64,000 nt of DNA from Deltaproteobacteria bacterium (GCA_018399745.1 JAGYNZ010000006.1:1-64000); one strand, 5' to 3'. Shown: positions 44,405 through 54,194, counted from the stretch's first letter. Made by a program: numbers and translations. Notes: a model not told the origin generated them from the sequence alone.

Positions 44405-44939
44405 GGCAAAATATGTAAAAACCTCTTATGATTCTGATGGAAAACCCATTTTGCCGGGTTTCTTCAATTTTTCAGCCTGCCTGTGCATTAAGCGCACACA
44501 GATCACCTGTGCATGCGATTAAATAATTTATATTGCCTAAAAATTTTTGCCGGGCATCTCGGCTTTTTTATTAGAATAATGTTTCAGACTTATGCAGTCT
44601 ATTAAATTATTTGAAATACATTTTGTCAGAATTCTGTTTGGACTTATAAATTTTTTACCAAACAGCCTATTATGCCCCCTTAGTGGCACATAAAAAGTCC
44701 CCCAAAGCGAATTTTATTGGAGGTACAAAAAAATAGAGGCCTTCTAGTGATTCGAAAACAAAGGGCAGTATAACTTTCAGAGAACCGGCGATCAAGAGTT
44801 AAACTTTCATCGCGGAAATTTACAGGTTCACAGTTCAAGTTTTGGGATTTTCCTTCATTAAAGTCTTTCAAGACATTGATCCGATAAAGTAGCCAGATAA
44901 ATATGTTGTGATATTTCAACAGGAGGTAAATTCTTTTAT
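44405..44939. other. Divergent intergenic region, ftsE and pilT
   Basis: About 535 bases between the divergent ftsE and pilT-type genes. It shows several short inverted repeats (for example GTGCATTAAGCGCAC near 44483) and a small hairpin GCCG-n7-CGGC with T-run at 44549-44569. A consensus AGGAGG lies at 44921-44926 before the next gene. No other gene is supported. Confidence 0.45.
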
Positions 44940-46025
44940 ATGGCCAGAATAGACGCTTTTTTTAAATTGATGAACGAACAGGGGGCATCTGACCTCCATC
45001 TGGCATCGGGATCTCCGCCCATTTTTCGTATTAGAGGAAGCCTCCAGCGTATAAAATACAAAATATTGGAAAATGATGAATTAAAGGCGATGCTCTATGA
45101 AATCGCCGCTGAAAACAAGATAAAAGTATTTGAAGAAACAGGAGATGTTGACTTTGGATATGAAATTCCAGGTCTTGCAAGATACAGGGCCAATTTTTTT
45201 ATGCAAAAAAACGGCATCGGTGGTGTATTCAGAGAAATTCCAAGTAAAATTTTGACCGCGGAACAACTGGGACTTCCATTTATCATGACAAAGTTGTCGA
45301 TGCTGCCCAGGGGTCTGGTATTGGTTACAGGGCCGACTGGAAGTGGGAAATCCACCACCCTTGCAGCAATTATAGATCATGCCAATCGTAATCGTAAGGA
45401 TCACATCATCACTATAGAAGACCCTATTGAGTTTGTACACGAAAATAAAGGGTGTCTTGTAAATCACAGGGAGGTTGGTTCCCATACCAGATCATTTGGT
45501 ACAGCTCTTAAAGGGGCCCTGCGTGAGGATCCTGACATAATTCTGGTGGGGGAAATGAGAGATTTGGAAACAATTTCTCTGGCCATTGAGGCGGCAATGA
45601 CCGGCCACCTGGTTATGGGTACTTTGCACACCATAAGCGCAGCAAAAACTGTAGACAGGATTATTGAAACATTTCCTACCAACCAACAGCCTCAGGTCCG
45701 GGCGACCCTTGCTGATGCGTTGAGGTCTGTGATATCTCAGACCATGTTCAAGCGAATTGATATAAAAGGCAGATGTGTTGCCTTTGAGATCTTGGTTGCC
45801 ACTCCGGCTGTCAGGAACCTTATCCGGGAGGGAAAGACTTATCAGATCCCTTCTTCCATGCAGACAGGCAAAAAATTCGGCATGCAGACATTGGACGATG
45901 CCATAATGGATCTCATGCAAAACGGAAGAATAGACCCTGACGAAGCTTATAACAAGTGCGTTGACAAGGTTAAGTTTAAACCTTTTGCCAAAAGCGCACC
46001 CGCTGACTTTACAGAGGTTGCCTAA
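44940..46025 (+). CDS. pilT: Type IV pilus retraction ATPase, PilT-type
   Basis: 361 residues. Walker A GPTGSGKSTT, Asp box, Walker B DIILVGEMRDLETISLA, and the His box TGHLVMGTLHT are in place; C-terminal ends with a helix. It is a hexameric ATPase that retracts type IV pili at the inner-membrane base. The start has AGGAGGT upstream. It is followed by a second PilT-type gene at +1 base, so the two are one operon. A PilT/PilU arrangement is likely. Confidence 0.92.
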   Translation: MARIDAFFKLMNEQGASDLHLASGSPPIFRIRGSLQRIKYKILENDELKAMLYEIAAENKIKVFEETGDVDFGYEIPGLARYRANFFMQKNGIGGVFREIPSKILTAEQLGLPFIMTKLSMLPRGLVLVTGPTGSGKSTTLAAIIDHANRNRKDHIITIEDPIEFVHENKGCLVNHREVGSHTRSFGTALKGALREDPDIILVGEMRDLETISLAIEAAMTGHLVMGTLHTISAAKTVDRIIETFPTNQQPQVRATLADALRSVISQTMFKRIDIKGRCVAFEILVATPAVRNLIREGKTYQIPSSMQTGKKFGMQTLDDAIMDLMQNGRIDPDEAYNKCVDKVKFKPFAKSAPADFTEVA

Positions 46026-46026
46026 G

Positions 46027-47217
46027 ATGAAACAGGCGGACTTGGATAGAATTCTAACCGTTATGCTTAGCGCCCATCCAAGGATATCTGATTTAAACTT
46101 TACGGTTGGCCGTCCATATCAAGTAGCCGCAGATGGTAAGCTTCATCCTGTTGTTATGGATCTTGCCACCAGTTACCTTGTCCCCTTTCAGACAGAGCAG
46201 CTGGCCCTGACTTTAATAAATGACGACCGGCGCCTTTTAGCAGATCTATTTCGGCATGGCTCATGTGACCTATCCTACGTTTTGCCCAATGGTCCCAGAT
46301 TTCGTGTAAATGTGTTTTCCCAAAGAGGTAACTATGGCATCGTAATGCGTAAGCTGGAGAGCAAAATCCCGAGCATTAAGGACCTTGGTCTGCCGGATTG
46401 CTTCAAGACAATGGCTAAAGAAAAAAATGGAATCATATTCTTTACGGGTGCCACAGGTACGGGCAAAACTACGTCTCTTGCCGCCATTTTGAATGAAATT
46501 AATAATAGAGAACAACTGCATGTAATTACCCTGGAAGATCCTATTGAATTTGTCCATCCTCATAAAAAGGCCACTTTTAATCAAAGAGAGCTTGGCAAAG
46601 ACGTTGATGCCTTTGCCAGCGGATTGAGAGCAGCCCTGCGCCAGGCACCCCACGTGATACTGGTTGGAGAAATCCGTGACAGAGAGACGGTGGATGTGGC
46701 CCTTAACGCTGCAGAGACAGGCCATCTTGTATTCAGCACTCTTCACACGGTAAGCGCCGGTAACACAATCAATCGTATTTTAGGCATGTATACAACAGAG
46801 GAAGAACAACAGATCAGATCGCGACTAGCTGATTCGTTACGCTGGGTGGTAGGACAAAGATTGTTGCCTAAAATAAACGGGGGGAGAATCGCCATTTTTG
46901 AGATAATGCAGACTAACATCCGTGTCAAGGACTCTATCATAAATGGAGAAAGCGAAGGAAAGACATTTTACGATATCATAGAAAACGGTCAAGCGTATAA
47001 TATGCAGACCTTTGATCAGCATATCGTAAGGCTCTTCGAACAAGGCCTGATCGAAGAGGATACATCTTTGGCATACGCCAGCAATCGCGCAAGCGCTCGT
47101 CGGGGTATTGATATGATCAAGAGTCGGAGAGGCGAGAAGACATCTGATATCGATGGATTGAGCATAGATGTCGATTGGGACAATGAACCCAAGGATCTTT
47201 TCGAGTCCAGGAGATAA
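46027..47217 (+). CDS. Type IV pilus PilT/PilU-type ATPase (second copy)
   Basis: 396 residues from the ATG at 46027, directly after the first gene; the longer frame overlaps the upstream gene without reason. Walker A GATGTGKTTS, Walker B VILVGEIRDRETVDVALNAAETGHLVFSTLHT. The N-terminal part differs from PilT (NFTVGRPYQVAADGKL), and the C-terminus is longer, as in PilU or a PilT2. It probably supports or tunes retraction. The zinc-ribbon gene follows at +4 bases. Confidence 0.88.
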   Translation: MKQADLDRILTVMLSAHPRISDLNFTVGRPYQVAADGKLHPVVMDLATSYLVPFQTEQLALTLINDDRRLLADLFRHGSCDLSYVLPNGPRFRVNVFSQRGNYGIVMRKLESKIPSIKDLGLPDCFKTMAKEKNGIIFFTGATGTGKTTSLAAILNEINNREQLHVITLEDPIEFVHPHKKATFNQRELGKDVDAFASGLRAALRQAPHVILVGEIRDRETVDVALNAAETGHLVFSTLHTVSAGNTINRILGMYTTEEEQQIRSRLADSLRWVVGQRLLPKINGGRIAIFEIMQTNIRVKDSIINGESEGKTFYDIIENGQAYNMQTFDQHIVRLFEQGLIEEDTSLAYASNRASARRGIDMIKSRRGEKTSDIDGLSIDVDWDNEPKDLFESRR

Positions 47218-47221
47218 TAAA

Positions 47222-47857
47222 GTGGATATAATTTGTACCGGCTGTAACAGACACTACAAAATAGCTGAAGAAAAGTTACCCTCAAGCAGAGTAGCATCTT
47301 TTACATGCCCAAACTGTAAGAAACGAATAAAAATTGAGGTCCCTTCCAATAGAATTGCGGTATCTATAGGTGAAAAGCCCTACACTACTGATTCGCAAGG
47401 CTTTGAATCTTTTGAGCCTGGCACCAAGACAGCACTTGTCTATTGTCCTGAGACCCAATTAAAGAAACAGTTACAAAAAGAACTGACCGGTCTGGGGTAT
47501 GAGGTGAGATTTATCAATAAACAAAATGATATCATATCCAGGTTTAGATATCACTTATATGATTTTATTCTTTTATATCAAAATGGACCTGAAGCAAAAG
47601 ACGATCTCACAAATATACAGGAATATGTAAACTCTCTTCTTATGGACATACGCAGAAAAATCTTCGTGGCCCATGTTCATCCTGGGGGAAATCGTCTTGA
47701 CTCCGCACAGGCCTTTTCAATGGGATCAGATTTAACATTAAGTCACCCTGACATAGGAAATCTTTCGCAAATTATCCCCTCGGCCTTGGAGGCCAAAGAA
47801 ATAAATTACAAGGTCTTTTTTGAATGCAAGGCCAAGGTGGAAGAGGAGATGTTTTAG
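47222..47857 (+). CDS. Zinc-ribbon protein with receiver-like region
   Basis: 211 residues from GTG 47222, four bases after the PilT/PilU stop. The N-terminus has an MJ0042-type zinc ribbon (IICTGCNRHYKI, then TCPNCKKRIKI), then a linker, and the rest (about 75-211) resembles a divergent receiver-like fold (ALVYCPETQLKKQLQKELTGL, then RYHLYDFILL) without the expected phosphorylation Asp pocket that I can identify. It probably acts with the pilus ATPases; no function is known to me for this type. Confidence 0.75.
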   Translation: MDIICTGCNRHYKIAEEKLPSSRVASFTCPNCKKRIKIEVPSNRIAVSIGEKPYTTDSQGFESFEPGTKTALVYCPETQLKKQLQKELTGLGYEVRFINKQNDIISRFRYHLYDFILLYQNGPEAKDDLTNIQEYVNSLLMDIRRKIFVAHVHPGGNRLDSAQAFSMGSDLTLSHPDIGNLSQIIPSALEAKEINYKVFFECKAKVEEEMF

Positions 47858-48190
47858 TACTAAAGCTAATAAATAAAGTATACGGCAGGGCATTAAAGAT
47901 TTATATAATATTACTTTCTCATTGGAACTTCCAATCCTATTATTCTCTCTACAATACATAGGCCAGCGCATCTGCATAAATCAGATCGCTGCATAGACCG
48001 GTATCAGAAACGCCAACATTCCATATCTTTAGATGCCTTTAAATTTAGGCATTTGAATACCCTTCACTTGAATTTGTCGTGTCTTATATTAAGCTGATTT
48101 ATAAAATTTGATTATTTGCTTAACGTTCACGGATTGAAACTTGAAATTGAGGACCCTGTGGATAGGCCCTCACCGCAGAAAAGGTGCATA
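47858..48190. other. Intergenic upstream of SOD-like gene, with a near-palindrome
   Basis: About 330 bases. An inverted repeat ATGCCT-TTAAATTT-AGGCAT lies at 48033-48052, about 140 bases upstream of the SOD-like start, and could be an operator. The longer in-frame extension from 48116 (TTG) lacks a ribosome binding site and is not supported. Confidence 0.4.
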
Positions 48191-48913
48191 ATGGACGAAC
48201 ATAACCTTGACCGTCGCAGCTTTTTACGAGGATTAGCCGGCGCCGCAGTCATGGCGGCTGGACTTTCAGAGGCCTCAGCAGAAGAGCCGCCAGCGACGAC
48301 GATAAAGGCCGGGCAAAATACAGTTACTTCAGATATCCAAAAATATAGGGGTTTAATTGGAGCGCTTAGGGGATTCTCCGCAACGATTATTCGGGAACAT
48401 CTGGCCCTTCTTGAAAGATATCGCCAGAAATTCTCTGAGGTGGAGTCCAGTAATCGGACAATTGATCTCGCTTCAGCCAATCCCCTCTCCTGCAGATGGC
48501 GCGATCACGTCATGGCATGGGTCGAACTGCGCAACTCAGTCAGACTTCATGAATTGTATTTTGACGCATTGACACCTAAAAGTGTCAAACCAGACCAAAA
48601 AATCGCCAAGGCCCTGCAGGAATCATACGGTTCCTTTGATCAGTGGTGGATAAAATTCAGGGCCACTGCTCTGGCAGTCAGGGCCTGGGGAGTACTTGCG
48701 TGGGACAATCAAGTAAGACGACCTGTAATTTTCGGGCTGGACAATGACTCAGAATGGCCCGTGGGGCTTGATCCACTGCTTGTCGTAGATATGGCTGAAC
48801 ATGCATACGTACTTGATTTTATAGGACAACCAATAGCTTATCTGGATGCCTGGCTGGCAAGAGTTAACTGGTTGGTTGTAGAGTCCAGGCTGGTAAGTGC
48901 CTCAGAAAAATGA
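48191..48913 (+). CDS. Tat-exported superoxide dismutase-like protein
   Basis: 240 residues from ATG 48191. A twin-arginine signal (DRRSFLRGLAGAAVMAAGL) at 7-25 predicts export by TatC. The mature part is Fe/Mn-SOD-like: IIREHLALLERY (H70), VRLHELYFDAL (H120), WGVLAWD, and VVDMAEHAYVLDF (D200, H204), so four putative metal ligands are kept, but the usual DVWEHAYY Trp is replaced by Met-Ala. The size and order fit Fe/Mn-SOD; the active site is altered. It may be an exported SOD or a metal-binding relative. It is not adjacent to any partner. Confidence 0.72.
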   Translation: MDEHNLDRRSFLRGLAGAAVMAAGLSEASAEEPPATTIKAGQNTVTSDIQKYRGLIGALRGFSATIIREHLALLERYRQKFSEVESSNRTIDLASANPLSCRWRDHVMAWVELRNSVRLHELYFDALTPKSVKPDQKIAKALQESYGSFDQWWIKFRATALAVRAWGVLAWDNQVRRPVIFGLDNDSEWPVGLDPLLVVDMAEHAYVLDFIGQPIAYLDAWLARVNWLVVESRLVSASEK

Positions 48914-49224
48914 TAGCAACGTGACATACGCATTATATCGGTTTATGTTCTAATCATGCGTTATAAAATGAACTTATCGTCCCTCAGACGAACTTAACAA
49001 AAAACTCTCACACGGATTTCCCGGCTCCATACATTGCCATCATTACAGTCCTTGTCTAGAATGGAAAACCCTGCGCTATCGAGTTAAATATGACCCAGAT
49101 TTTAGAAGAATATTCTTACATAATATATTATTCATAAATTTGAAAAAATCTTAATAATCTGAGTCTATCTGAAATTCTGATTGCTTTTAAGTTGAGGGCC
49201 TCAGAATTGACAAGGAGGTTGGTG
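48914..49224. other. Intergenic, no gene seen
   Basis: About 310 bases between the SOD-like gene and galU. AT-rich towards the end. The galU ribosome binding site AAGGAGGT is at 49211-49218. No other signal. Confidence 0.4.
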
Positions 49225-50100
49225 ATGAATGTTAGAAAGGCAGTAGTCCCGGTAGCAGGCCTCGGTACGAGATTTTTACCCGCCACAAAGGCCATCCCCA
49301 AGGAAATGCTGACTGTGGTGGATCGCCCAACCATTCAATATATTGTGGAAGAGATAGTTGCATCCGGCATAAAAGAGGTAGTTCTGGTAACCGCCTCCGG
49401 AAAGGCAGCTATTGAAAACCATTTTGACTATTCCTTTGAACTTGAAACTTTTTTAGCCCAAAAGGGTAAGATGGATCTCCTCAGGGAGGTTCGACATATT
49501 TCAGGTCTTATCGAGGTTGTTTCGATCCGGCAGAAAGAGCCTCTGGGCCTTGGACACGCTATAAAAGTCACAGAACCGGTAATAGGCAATGAGCCATTTG
49601 TGGTCGTGCTCGGTGACGACATGGTAGATGCAACGGTTCCATGTGTTTTCCAAATGCTAAAGGTATTTGATAAATTTCAGAAATCTGTTGTTGCCATACA
49701 AAAGGTCCCTTTGGACGAAGCTCACAGATACGGGATAGTAGAGGGTGAAGAAGTGGCAGAAGGGGTCTATAAAGTAGAGAGGCTGATTGAAAAGCCTTTT
49801 CCTGGTACCTCAAAATCCGACCTCGCCATAATCGGCCGGTATGTATTAAGCCCTGAGATATATAGTTGCCTTAAAAGGACTCTTCCAGGTGTGGGCGGTG
49901 AGATCCAGCTAACGGATGCCTTGGACTGTCTCAGAAAAGAACAGGGGCTCTATGCCTATAAGTTCAAGGGCAATAGATATGATGCTGGAGACAAAATGGG
50001 ATACCTCCAGGCTACTGTGAATTATGCCCTTGCACATCCGGATCTTGCTGAAAGATTCAAGTTGTATCTTCAAAAACTGGTCGCCAGTCTGGATGAATGA
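49225..50100 (+). CDS. galU: UTP--glucose-1-phosphate uridylyltransferase
   Basis: 291 residues from the ATG at 49225, chosen because AAGGAGGT lies seven bases upstream; the longer frame has none. VRKAVVPVAGLGTRFLPATK, AIPKEMLTVVDRPTIQYIVEEI, EPLGLGHA, VVLGDDMVD and VERLIEKP are the GalU pattern. It makes UDP-glucose for LPS, exopolysaccharide or osmoprotectant synthesis. It overlaps the start of priA (ATGAATGA), so they may be co-transcribed. Confidence 0.96.
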   Translation: MNVRKAVVPVAGLGTRFLPATKAIPKEMLTVVDRPTIQYIVEEIVASGIKEVVLVTASGKAAIENHFDYSFELETFLAQKGKMDLLREVRHISGLIEVVSIRQKEPLGLGHAIKVTEPVIGNEPFVVVLGDDMVDATVPCVFQMLKVFDKFQKSVVAIQKVPLDEAHRYGIVEGEEVAEGVYKVERLIEKPFPGTSKSDLAIIGRYVLSPEIYSCLKRTLPGVGGEIQLTDALDCLRKEQGLYAYKFKGNRYDAGDKMGYLQATVNYALAHPDLAERFKLYLQKLVASLDE

Positions 50101-52255
50101 GGAATATTCTTCCATAACAAGGGACAAAACAACTCTTGAGCTCAATTCCCAGGGCGGCGATCGACTTATAGATGTTGCAGTGCCCCTACCCATATATACG
50201 GTCCTTACTTACATATTATCAGGACATAGTATTTGCCCCCTTAAAGGTGCTCGGGTCCTGGTTCCTGTAGGTCGCAGAAACATGGTCGGCGTGGCATGGG
50301 GAACCCCCACAGAAAAGCCACCTTCTGTGAATTTAAAAAGCGTCAAAAGGATACTTGATAAACGACCTCTTTTACCTGAATCCCTTATCAGTTTTCTTGA
50401 ATGGACCTCATCATATTATTTCTATCCTATAGGACAGGTGATAGCCGAGGCATTGCCTCCTGGACTTCTATCCGCTCGTAATCGACGTATAGACAAAATA
50501 AATGGCGGTTTGCCAAATAGCAGGGACTGCCGACCGGAGTTTCTGCCGTGGTCGACCGAGAGTTCTTGGCAACTCACCGAAGAGCAGGAGATTGTGTTTA
50601 ACGCCGTTTGTAACGCCCTTGCCACCAAGTCTTATCACCCTATACTTGTACACGGAGTGACCGGAAGCGGGAAGACAGAGGTCTATCTTCAGGCCGCCAA
50701 ACAGTGCGTCGGACAAAACCGAAGCGTTTTGATACTGGTGCCTGAGATTGCCATGACAACCCAGATAGCGGGATGGTTCATTTCCAGATTCCGTGATGAG
50801 GTAACAGTGCTCCACAGCGGTCTGACAGAGGCCCAAAGACGTGATCAATGGTTTAGGATTAAAAAGGGGGAAAGCAGAATAGTTATCGGGACCCGATCTG
50901 CGATTTTTGCGCCTTTACATAATATTGGTCTTATTATAGTAGATGAAGAACACGATCCATCGTATAAACAGTCTGAAAAATTCCGATATCAGGCAAGAGA
51001 TATGGCCTTATTACGTGGCCGCATGTCAGACGCAACAGTGATTCTGGGATCTGCCACGCCTTCCGTTTCAAGTTTTAATAACGCCATTTCAGGCAGGTAT
51101 CAGCTTATTACCATGGGGAAAAGAGTAGCAAAAAGGTCTCTTCCAAGCGTAGTAGTAGTGGATCGCAGAAAAAAGGGGGAAAAAGAGCAACAGCATAAAT
51201 CAGAAACAATAAGACCAGAATGGCTCTCAAAAGAACTTCAAGAGGCGATTAAAGCTACCTTGGCAAAAGGGGAGCAAGTCCTGCTGTTTCTCAACAGGCG
51301 TGGTTTTGCAACGTACGTCTTTTGTCCTGATTGCGGATATGTGTTCAGGTGTCCCCACTGTGAGGTCACACTTACCTGGCATCGCAGCGATAAAAGAACA
51401 AACAGTGAAAAAGATGGGGTGCTTCGCTGCCATTATTGTGGGATGGAATCGACTGCTCTACCTGTCTGCCCGGAATGTATGGGACAGTCGGTCAAGGCCT
51501 TTGGCTATGGCACTGAAAAAATCGCGGCCGACCTTCAAGAGATTTTTCCAAATGCCAGGATTGCACGGCTGGATAGGGATACAGTAAAAGCCCGAAGGCA
51601 TATGGAAAAAATTGTGCTCGATTTTAGGAATGGAGATCTTGATATACTTGTGGGTACTCAGATGATAACCAAAGGTCATGACTTCCCCTGTCTTACACTT
51701 GTAGGTATATTATGTGCAGATTTATCCCTGAATTTTCCCGAATATCATGCAACTGAAAGGACTTTCCAGCTCCTCGCCCAGGTGGCGGGCAGAGCAGGAC
51801 GAGGGGAACAGCCCGGCCGTGTTATAATTCAGACGTGGTTGCCGAATCACTTTGTTCTGGACTGTGCGACCACCCATGACTTCAACGCCTTTTATCAAAA
51901 GGAATCAAAGCTTAGAAAGACTTTGGGATATCCGCCTTTTGGACGATTGATTAATCTTCGCTTTTCCGGCCGGAAAAAGGCCCAAGTCTGCGATACTGCA
52001 GGTAACATTGCGAAACTGGCAAAGAAACTTGCAGCAGGCATCAAGGGCGATGGGGGCTCTCACGTTGAAGTCCTGGGACCGGCTCCATCACCAAGAGCAA
52101 AAATCAAAGACCGCTATAGATGGCAGATACTTTTAAAGTCATCCTCACTTTCGAAACTAAGGGCACTCTGCACTATTCTATTATCAAGAAAAGCGGAGAT
52201 TGTACCATCCAGCGTAAGAATGGAAGTGGATGTGGATCCGCATAGTCTGCTCTGA
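50093..52255 (+). CDS. priA: Primosomal protein N', replication restart helicase
   Basis: 720 residues from the ATG at 50093, which overlaps the galU stop; a longer frame inside galU is unlikely. The N-terminal DNA-binding part contains DVAVPLPIYTVLTY, the helicase motif I GVTGSGKTEVYLQA, DEEHDPSYKQSE, GSATPS, and the zinc sites CPDCGYVFRCPHC ... CHYCG ... CPEC. It restarts replication at stalled forks by 3' to 5' helicase action. Full length for the family. Confidence 0.95.
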   Translation: MNEEYSSITRDKTTLELNSQGGDRLIDVAVPLPIYTVLTYILSGHSICPLKGARVLVPVGRRNMVGVAWGTPTEKPPSVNLKSVKRILDKRPLLPESLISFLEWTSSYYFYPIGQVIAEALPPGLLSARNRRIDKINGGLPNSRDCRPEFLPWSTESSWQLTEEQEIVFNAVCNALATKSYHPILVHGVTGSGKTEVYLQAAKQCVGQNRSVLILVPEIAMTTQIAGWFISRFRDEVTVLHSGLTEAQRRDQWFRIKKGESRIVIGTRSAIFAPLHNIGLIIVDEEHDPSYKQSEKFRYQARDMALLRGRMSDATVILGSATPSVSSFNNAISGRYQLITMGKRVAKRSLPSVVVVDRRKKGEKEQQHKSETIRPEWLSKELQEAIKATLAKGEQVLLFLNRRGFATYVFCPDCGYVFRCPHCEVTLTWHRSDKRTNSEKDGVLRCHYCGMESTALPVCPECMGQSVKAFGYGTEKIAADLQEIFPNARIARLDRDTVKARRHMEKIVLDFRNGDLDILVGTQMITKGHDFPCLTLVGILCADLSLNFPEYHATERTFQLLAQVAGRAGRGEQPGRVIIQTWLPNHFVLDCATTHDFNAFYQKESKLRKTLGYPPFGRLINLRFSGRKKAQVCDTAGNIAKLAKKLAAGIKGDGGSHVEVLGPAPSPRAKIKDRYRWQILLKSSSLSKLRALCTILLSRKAEIVPSSVRMEVDVDPHSLL

Positions 52256-52324
52256 TTATCATTGTCATATCTGAGGTAACTCACATCCTATAATAAGATT
52301 TGACAAACCATCGAAGTGCATGCC

Positions 52325-53086
52325 CTACTTTTGGGCCCGTTCCAAGACCCTCCTGCTGTAAGGGCCACAGTTAATAAGAAGATCCATAGCCGACAGATCC
52401 TTGATAAATTCCCCCCAGAGTTGAGGATAGACAGGACTGTGGTAGTCAAGCCAATGGACAGTGATACCTGCATCCCTTAGCAGGGAAATGTCGATCCTAC
52501 CCTTCCCTGCCCTGGGGGCCATCAGTTCACTCGCACCCAGTTTTTCGGCAATGGCAACCAGAAGACCTGTTCCCTTGGCCTTGACGCCTATCTCTGACTG
52601 AAGCAGGTAAGAGCTATGCAAATCAATATAGCGAAAAATGTAGTCAATGCCTGCCATGTTCCAGTAAAGCAACTTTTCAGGCGCTCTGGTATAGAGTTGC
52701 TCAAAGAAAGCAAAGTGTTCCTGAAAGAACGGGGCGTTCTTATAACAGTGCTTCAGTGTCATCAGGTGCTTACGCCGCCAACCGTGTGCATCCAAGACCC
52801 GGACCCGGTCAATGGGCTGGAGGCCCTGTCCCTTTTTGACCACCGGAATAGTAAACCAAACTGGCCCGCTCATGCACTTTAAGCGGTTCCGGTTGATCCA
52901 GGAAAATCCCCTTGGATACTGAACCAGATCCAGGAACACCAGTGCGTCTACTTGCATTGCCTTGTAAATCAGGCCTGGCCAAGGCAAAAAAGTCGGTTGG
53001 TGGACTGCAAATCTCATTGCTCGATCTTGTAAAAACCCATCCTTCCACTTGGATAGATTTTCATTTGGTGCTCCTTCAAAAATCAA
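52325..53086 (-). CDS. WbqC-like family protein
   Basis: 253 residues in the longest frame. A clear family start is MRFAVHQPTFLPWPGLIYK (the ATG at 53017), and the longer start at 53086 overlaps the preceding gene by 11 bases. Motifs SWINRNRLKCMSGPVWFTIPV, WNMAGIDYIFRYI and APRAGKGRIDISLL fit the WbqC family, often found in polysaccharide clusters, with unknown mechanism. It follows the flavodoxin-like fusion gene on the same strand, so the two are probably co-expressed. Confidence 0.85.
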   Translation of the reverse strand: MIFEGAPNENLSKWKDGFLQDRAMRFAVHQPTFLPWPGLIYKAMQVDALVFLDLVQYPRGFSWINRNRLKCMSGPVWFTIPVVKKGQGLQPIDRVRVLDAHGWRRKHLMTLKHCYKNAPFFQEHFAFFEQLYTRAPEKLLYWNMAGIDYIFRYIDLHSSYLLQSEIGVKAKGTGLLVAIAEKLGASELMAPRAGKGRIDISLLRDAGITVHWLDYHSPVYPQLWGEFIKDLSAMDLLINCGPYSRRVLERAQK

Positions 53087-54035
53087 GTCTTTTAATCTTC
53101 TCTTCTATTTCATCCGTTATCCGCCGCATAGTTTCAAGCGGCTTGCCGGCAGGATCAGGCGCAGACCAATGCTGATAAGGTACTCCTGGTAAGGTGGGAC
53201 AAGTCTCTGCACAGGCCACGGATATAACAAGATCGGGTTTTCCATAGCGGATTGCTTGTTCAATGGATTTTGGTCTGCGAAAGGCCATATCAATTCCTCT
53301 TTCTTCCATAGCCTCTACCATGAGCGGATTGATTTCCTCTGCAGGGCGGATCCCTGCACTCTCGGCTTCAATTCTGTCTCCAAAGCAGCATTGTGTCAAT
53401 GCCGTTGCCATCTGACTGCGGCAAGTATTACCAGTGCCGATAAAGAGGATTTTTTTCCTGTTGATTGAGGGTATCACAAGGGCCCTTGCCTTTTTACTTG
53501 CATCTGCAAGGGCCGTGGGATGTTGTCTTATATCTCCAGGCTCTTCAATCTGTCTATAGGTAAGGCTGCCTTTAAAATGCGCGCCTACCGCATCAAAAAA
53601 ATACTTGGCCGTAAGGCTCACACCCTCAAAGAGATCCTTTCCTTTTGTGGCCCCAAGGGATAAAAGAAAACCATGGCGCCAATTTCCACGCGGATCGTTG
53701 AGCTTGTGTATATATTTTCTCGCCCACAGGGCCTGGGATCGATCAATAAGGGCCTTTATCTGGGCTGTAGCACCATAAAAAAATATAGGGGTAGCCATGA
53801 CAACAAGATCTGCGCTGCGGAGCAGGGGGTAGATCTGCTGCATGTCATCATCAATGGGACAAAAGCCCTGCTTTTCGCAAATGCCGCACTCCTTACATGG
53901 AGCAATAGCCATATGGGCTACATCCAGATACTTTGTTTGAGCACCGATATCTGCAGCCGCATTTAAAAATGCCGAGAGTAAAATACTGGTATTCCCTTTG
54001 GTGCGTGGGCTTCCCTGTAATCCTAAGACAAACAT
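53076..54035 (-). CDS. Flavodoxin-like NADPH-dependent FMN reductase fused to arsenate-reductase-like domain without nucleophile
   Basis: 319 residues. The N-terminal ~185 residues are an iron-sulfur-flavoprotein-like FMN reductase (LGLQGSPRTKGNTSIL, then APCKECGICEKQGFCPIDDDM). The C-terminal ~125 residues are low-molecular-weight phosphatase/arsenate-reductase-like (ILFIGTGNTCRSQMATAL, then SAPDPAG). The family P-loop begins C-x5-R (CTGNTCRS); here the position of the catalytic Cys is G200 (codon GGC at 53436-53438), while C205 and R206 are kept. A one-base change (TGC to GGC) would explain it. Thus the phosphatase half may be inactive. The redox-pair region ACAETCP is present. Confidence 0.82.
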   Translation of the reverse strand: MFVLGLQGSPRTKGNTSILLSAFLNAAADIGAQTKYLDVAHMAIAPCKECGICEKQGFCPIDDDMQQIYPLLRSADLVVMATPIFFYGATAQIKALIDRSQALWARKYIHKLNDPRGNWRHGFLLSLGATKGKDLFEGVSLTAKYFFDAVGAHFKGSLTYRQIEEPGDIRQHPTALADASKKARALVIPSINRKKILFIGTGNTCRSQMATALTQCCFGDRIEAESAGIRPAEEINPLMVEAMEERGIDMAFRRPKSIEQAIRYGKPDLVISVACAETCPTLPGVPYQHWSAPDPAGKPLETMRRITDEIEEKIKRLDF

Positions 54036-54194
54036 GCTGAATTATAGCTGTTGAAATGTGTATAGCAAAACATAGTTTTGCTCTCTATTGTGCCATCATG
54101 CTTTCGATATCAGAATTTATGTCTATAAACGAACATTTGAGCCAAATTTTAAAGCAGTGTAGCCAGGGTCCATAGTTTTTTAGAGCCTGTTAAA

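Noticed and set aside
44244..44522. 92-codon plus-strand ORF across ftsE start
   Set aside because: Antisense to ftsE and lacking coding features.
44549..44569. Hairpin with T-run between ftsE and pilT
   Set aside because: Stem is only about four pairs and no plus-strand gene ends before it, so it is not a convincing terminator.
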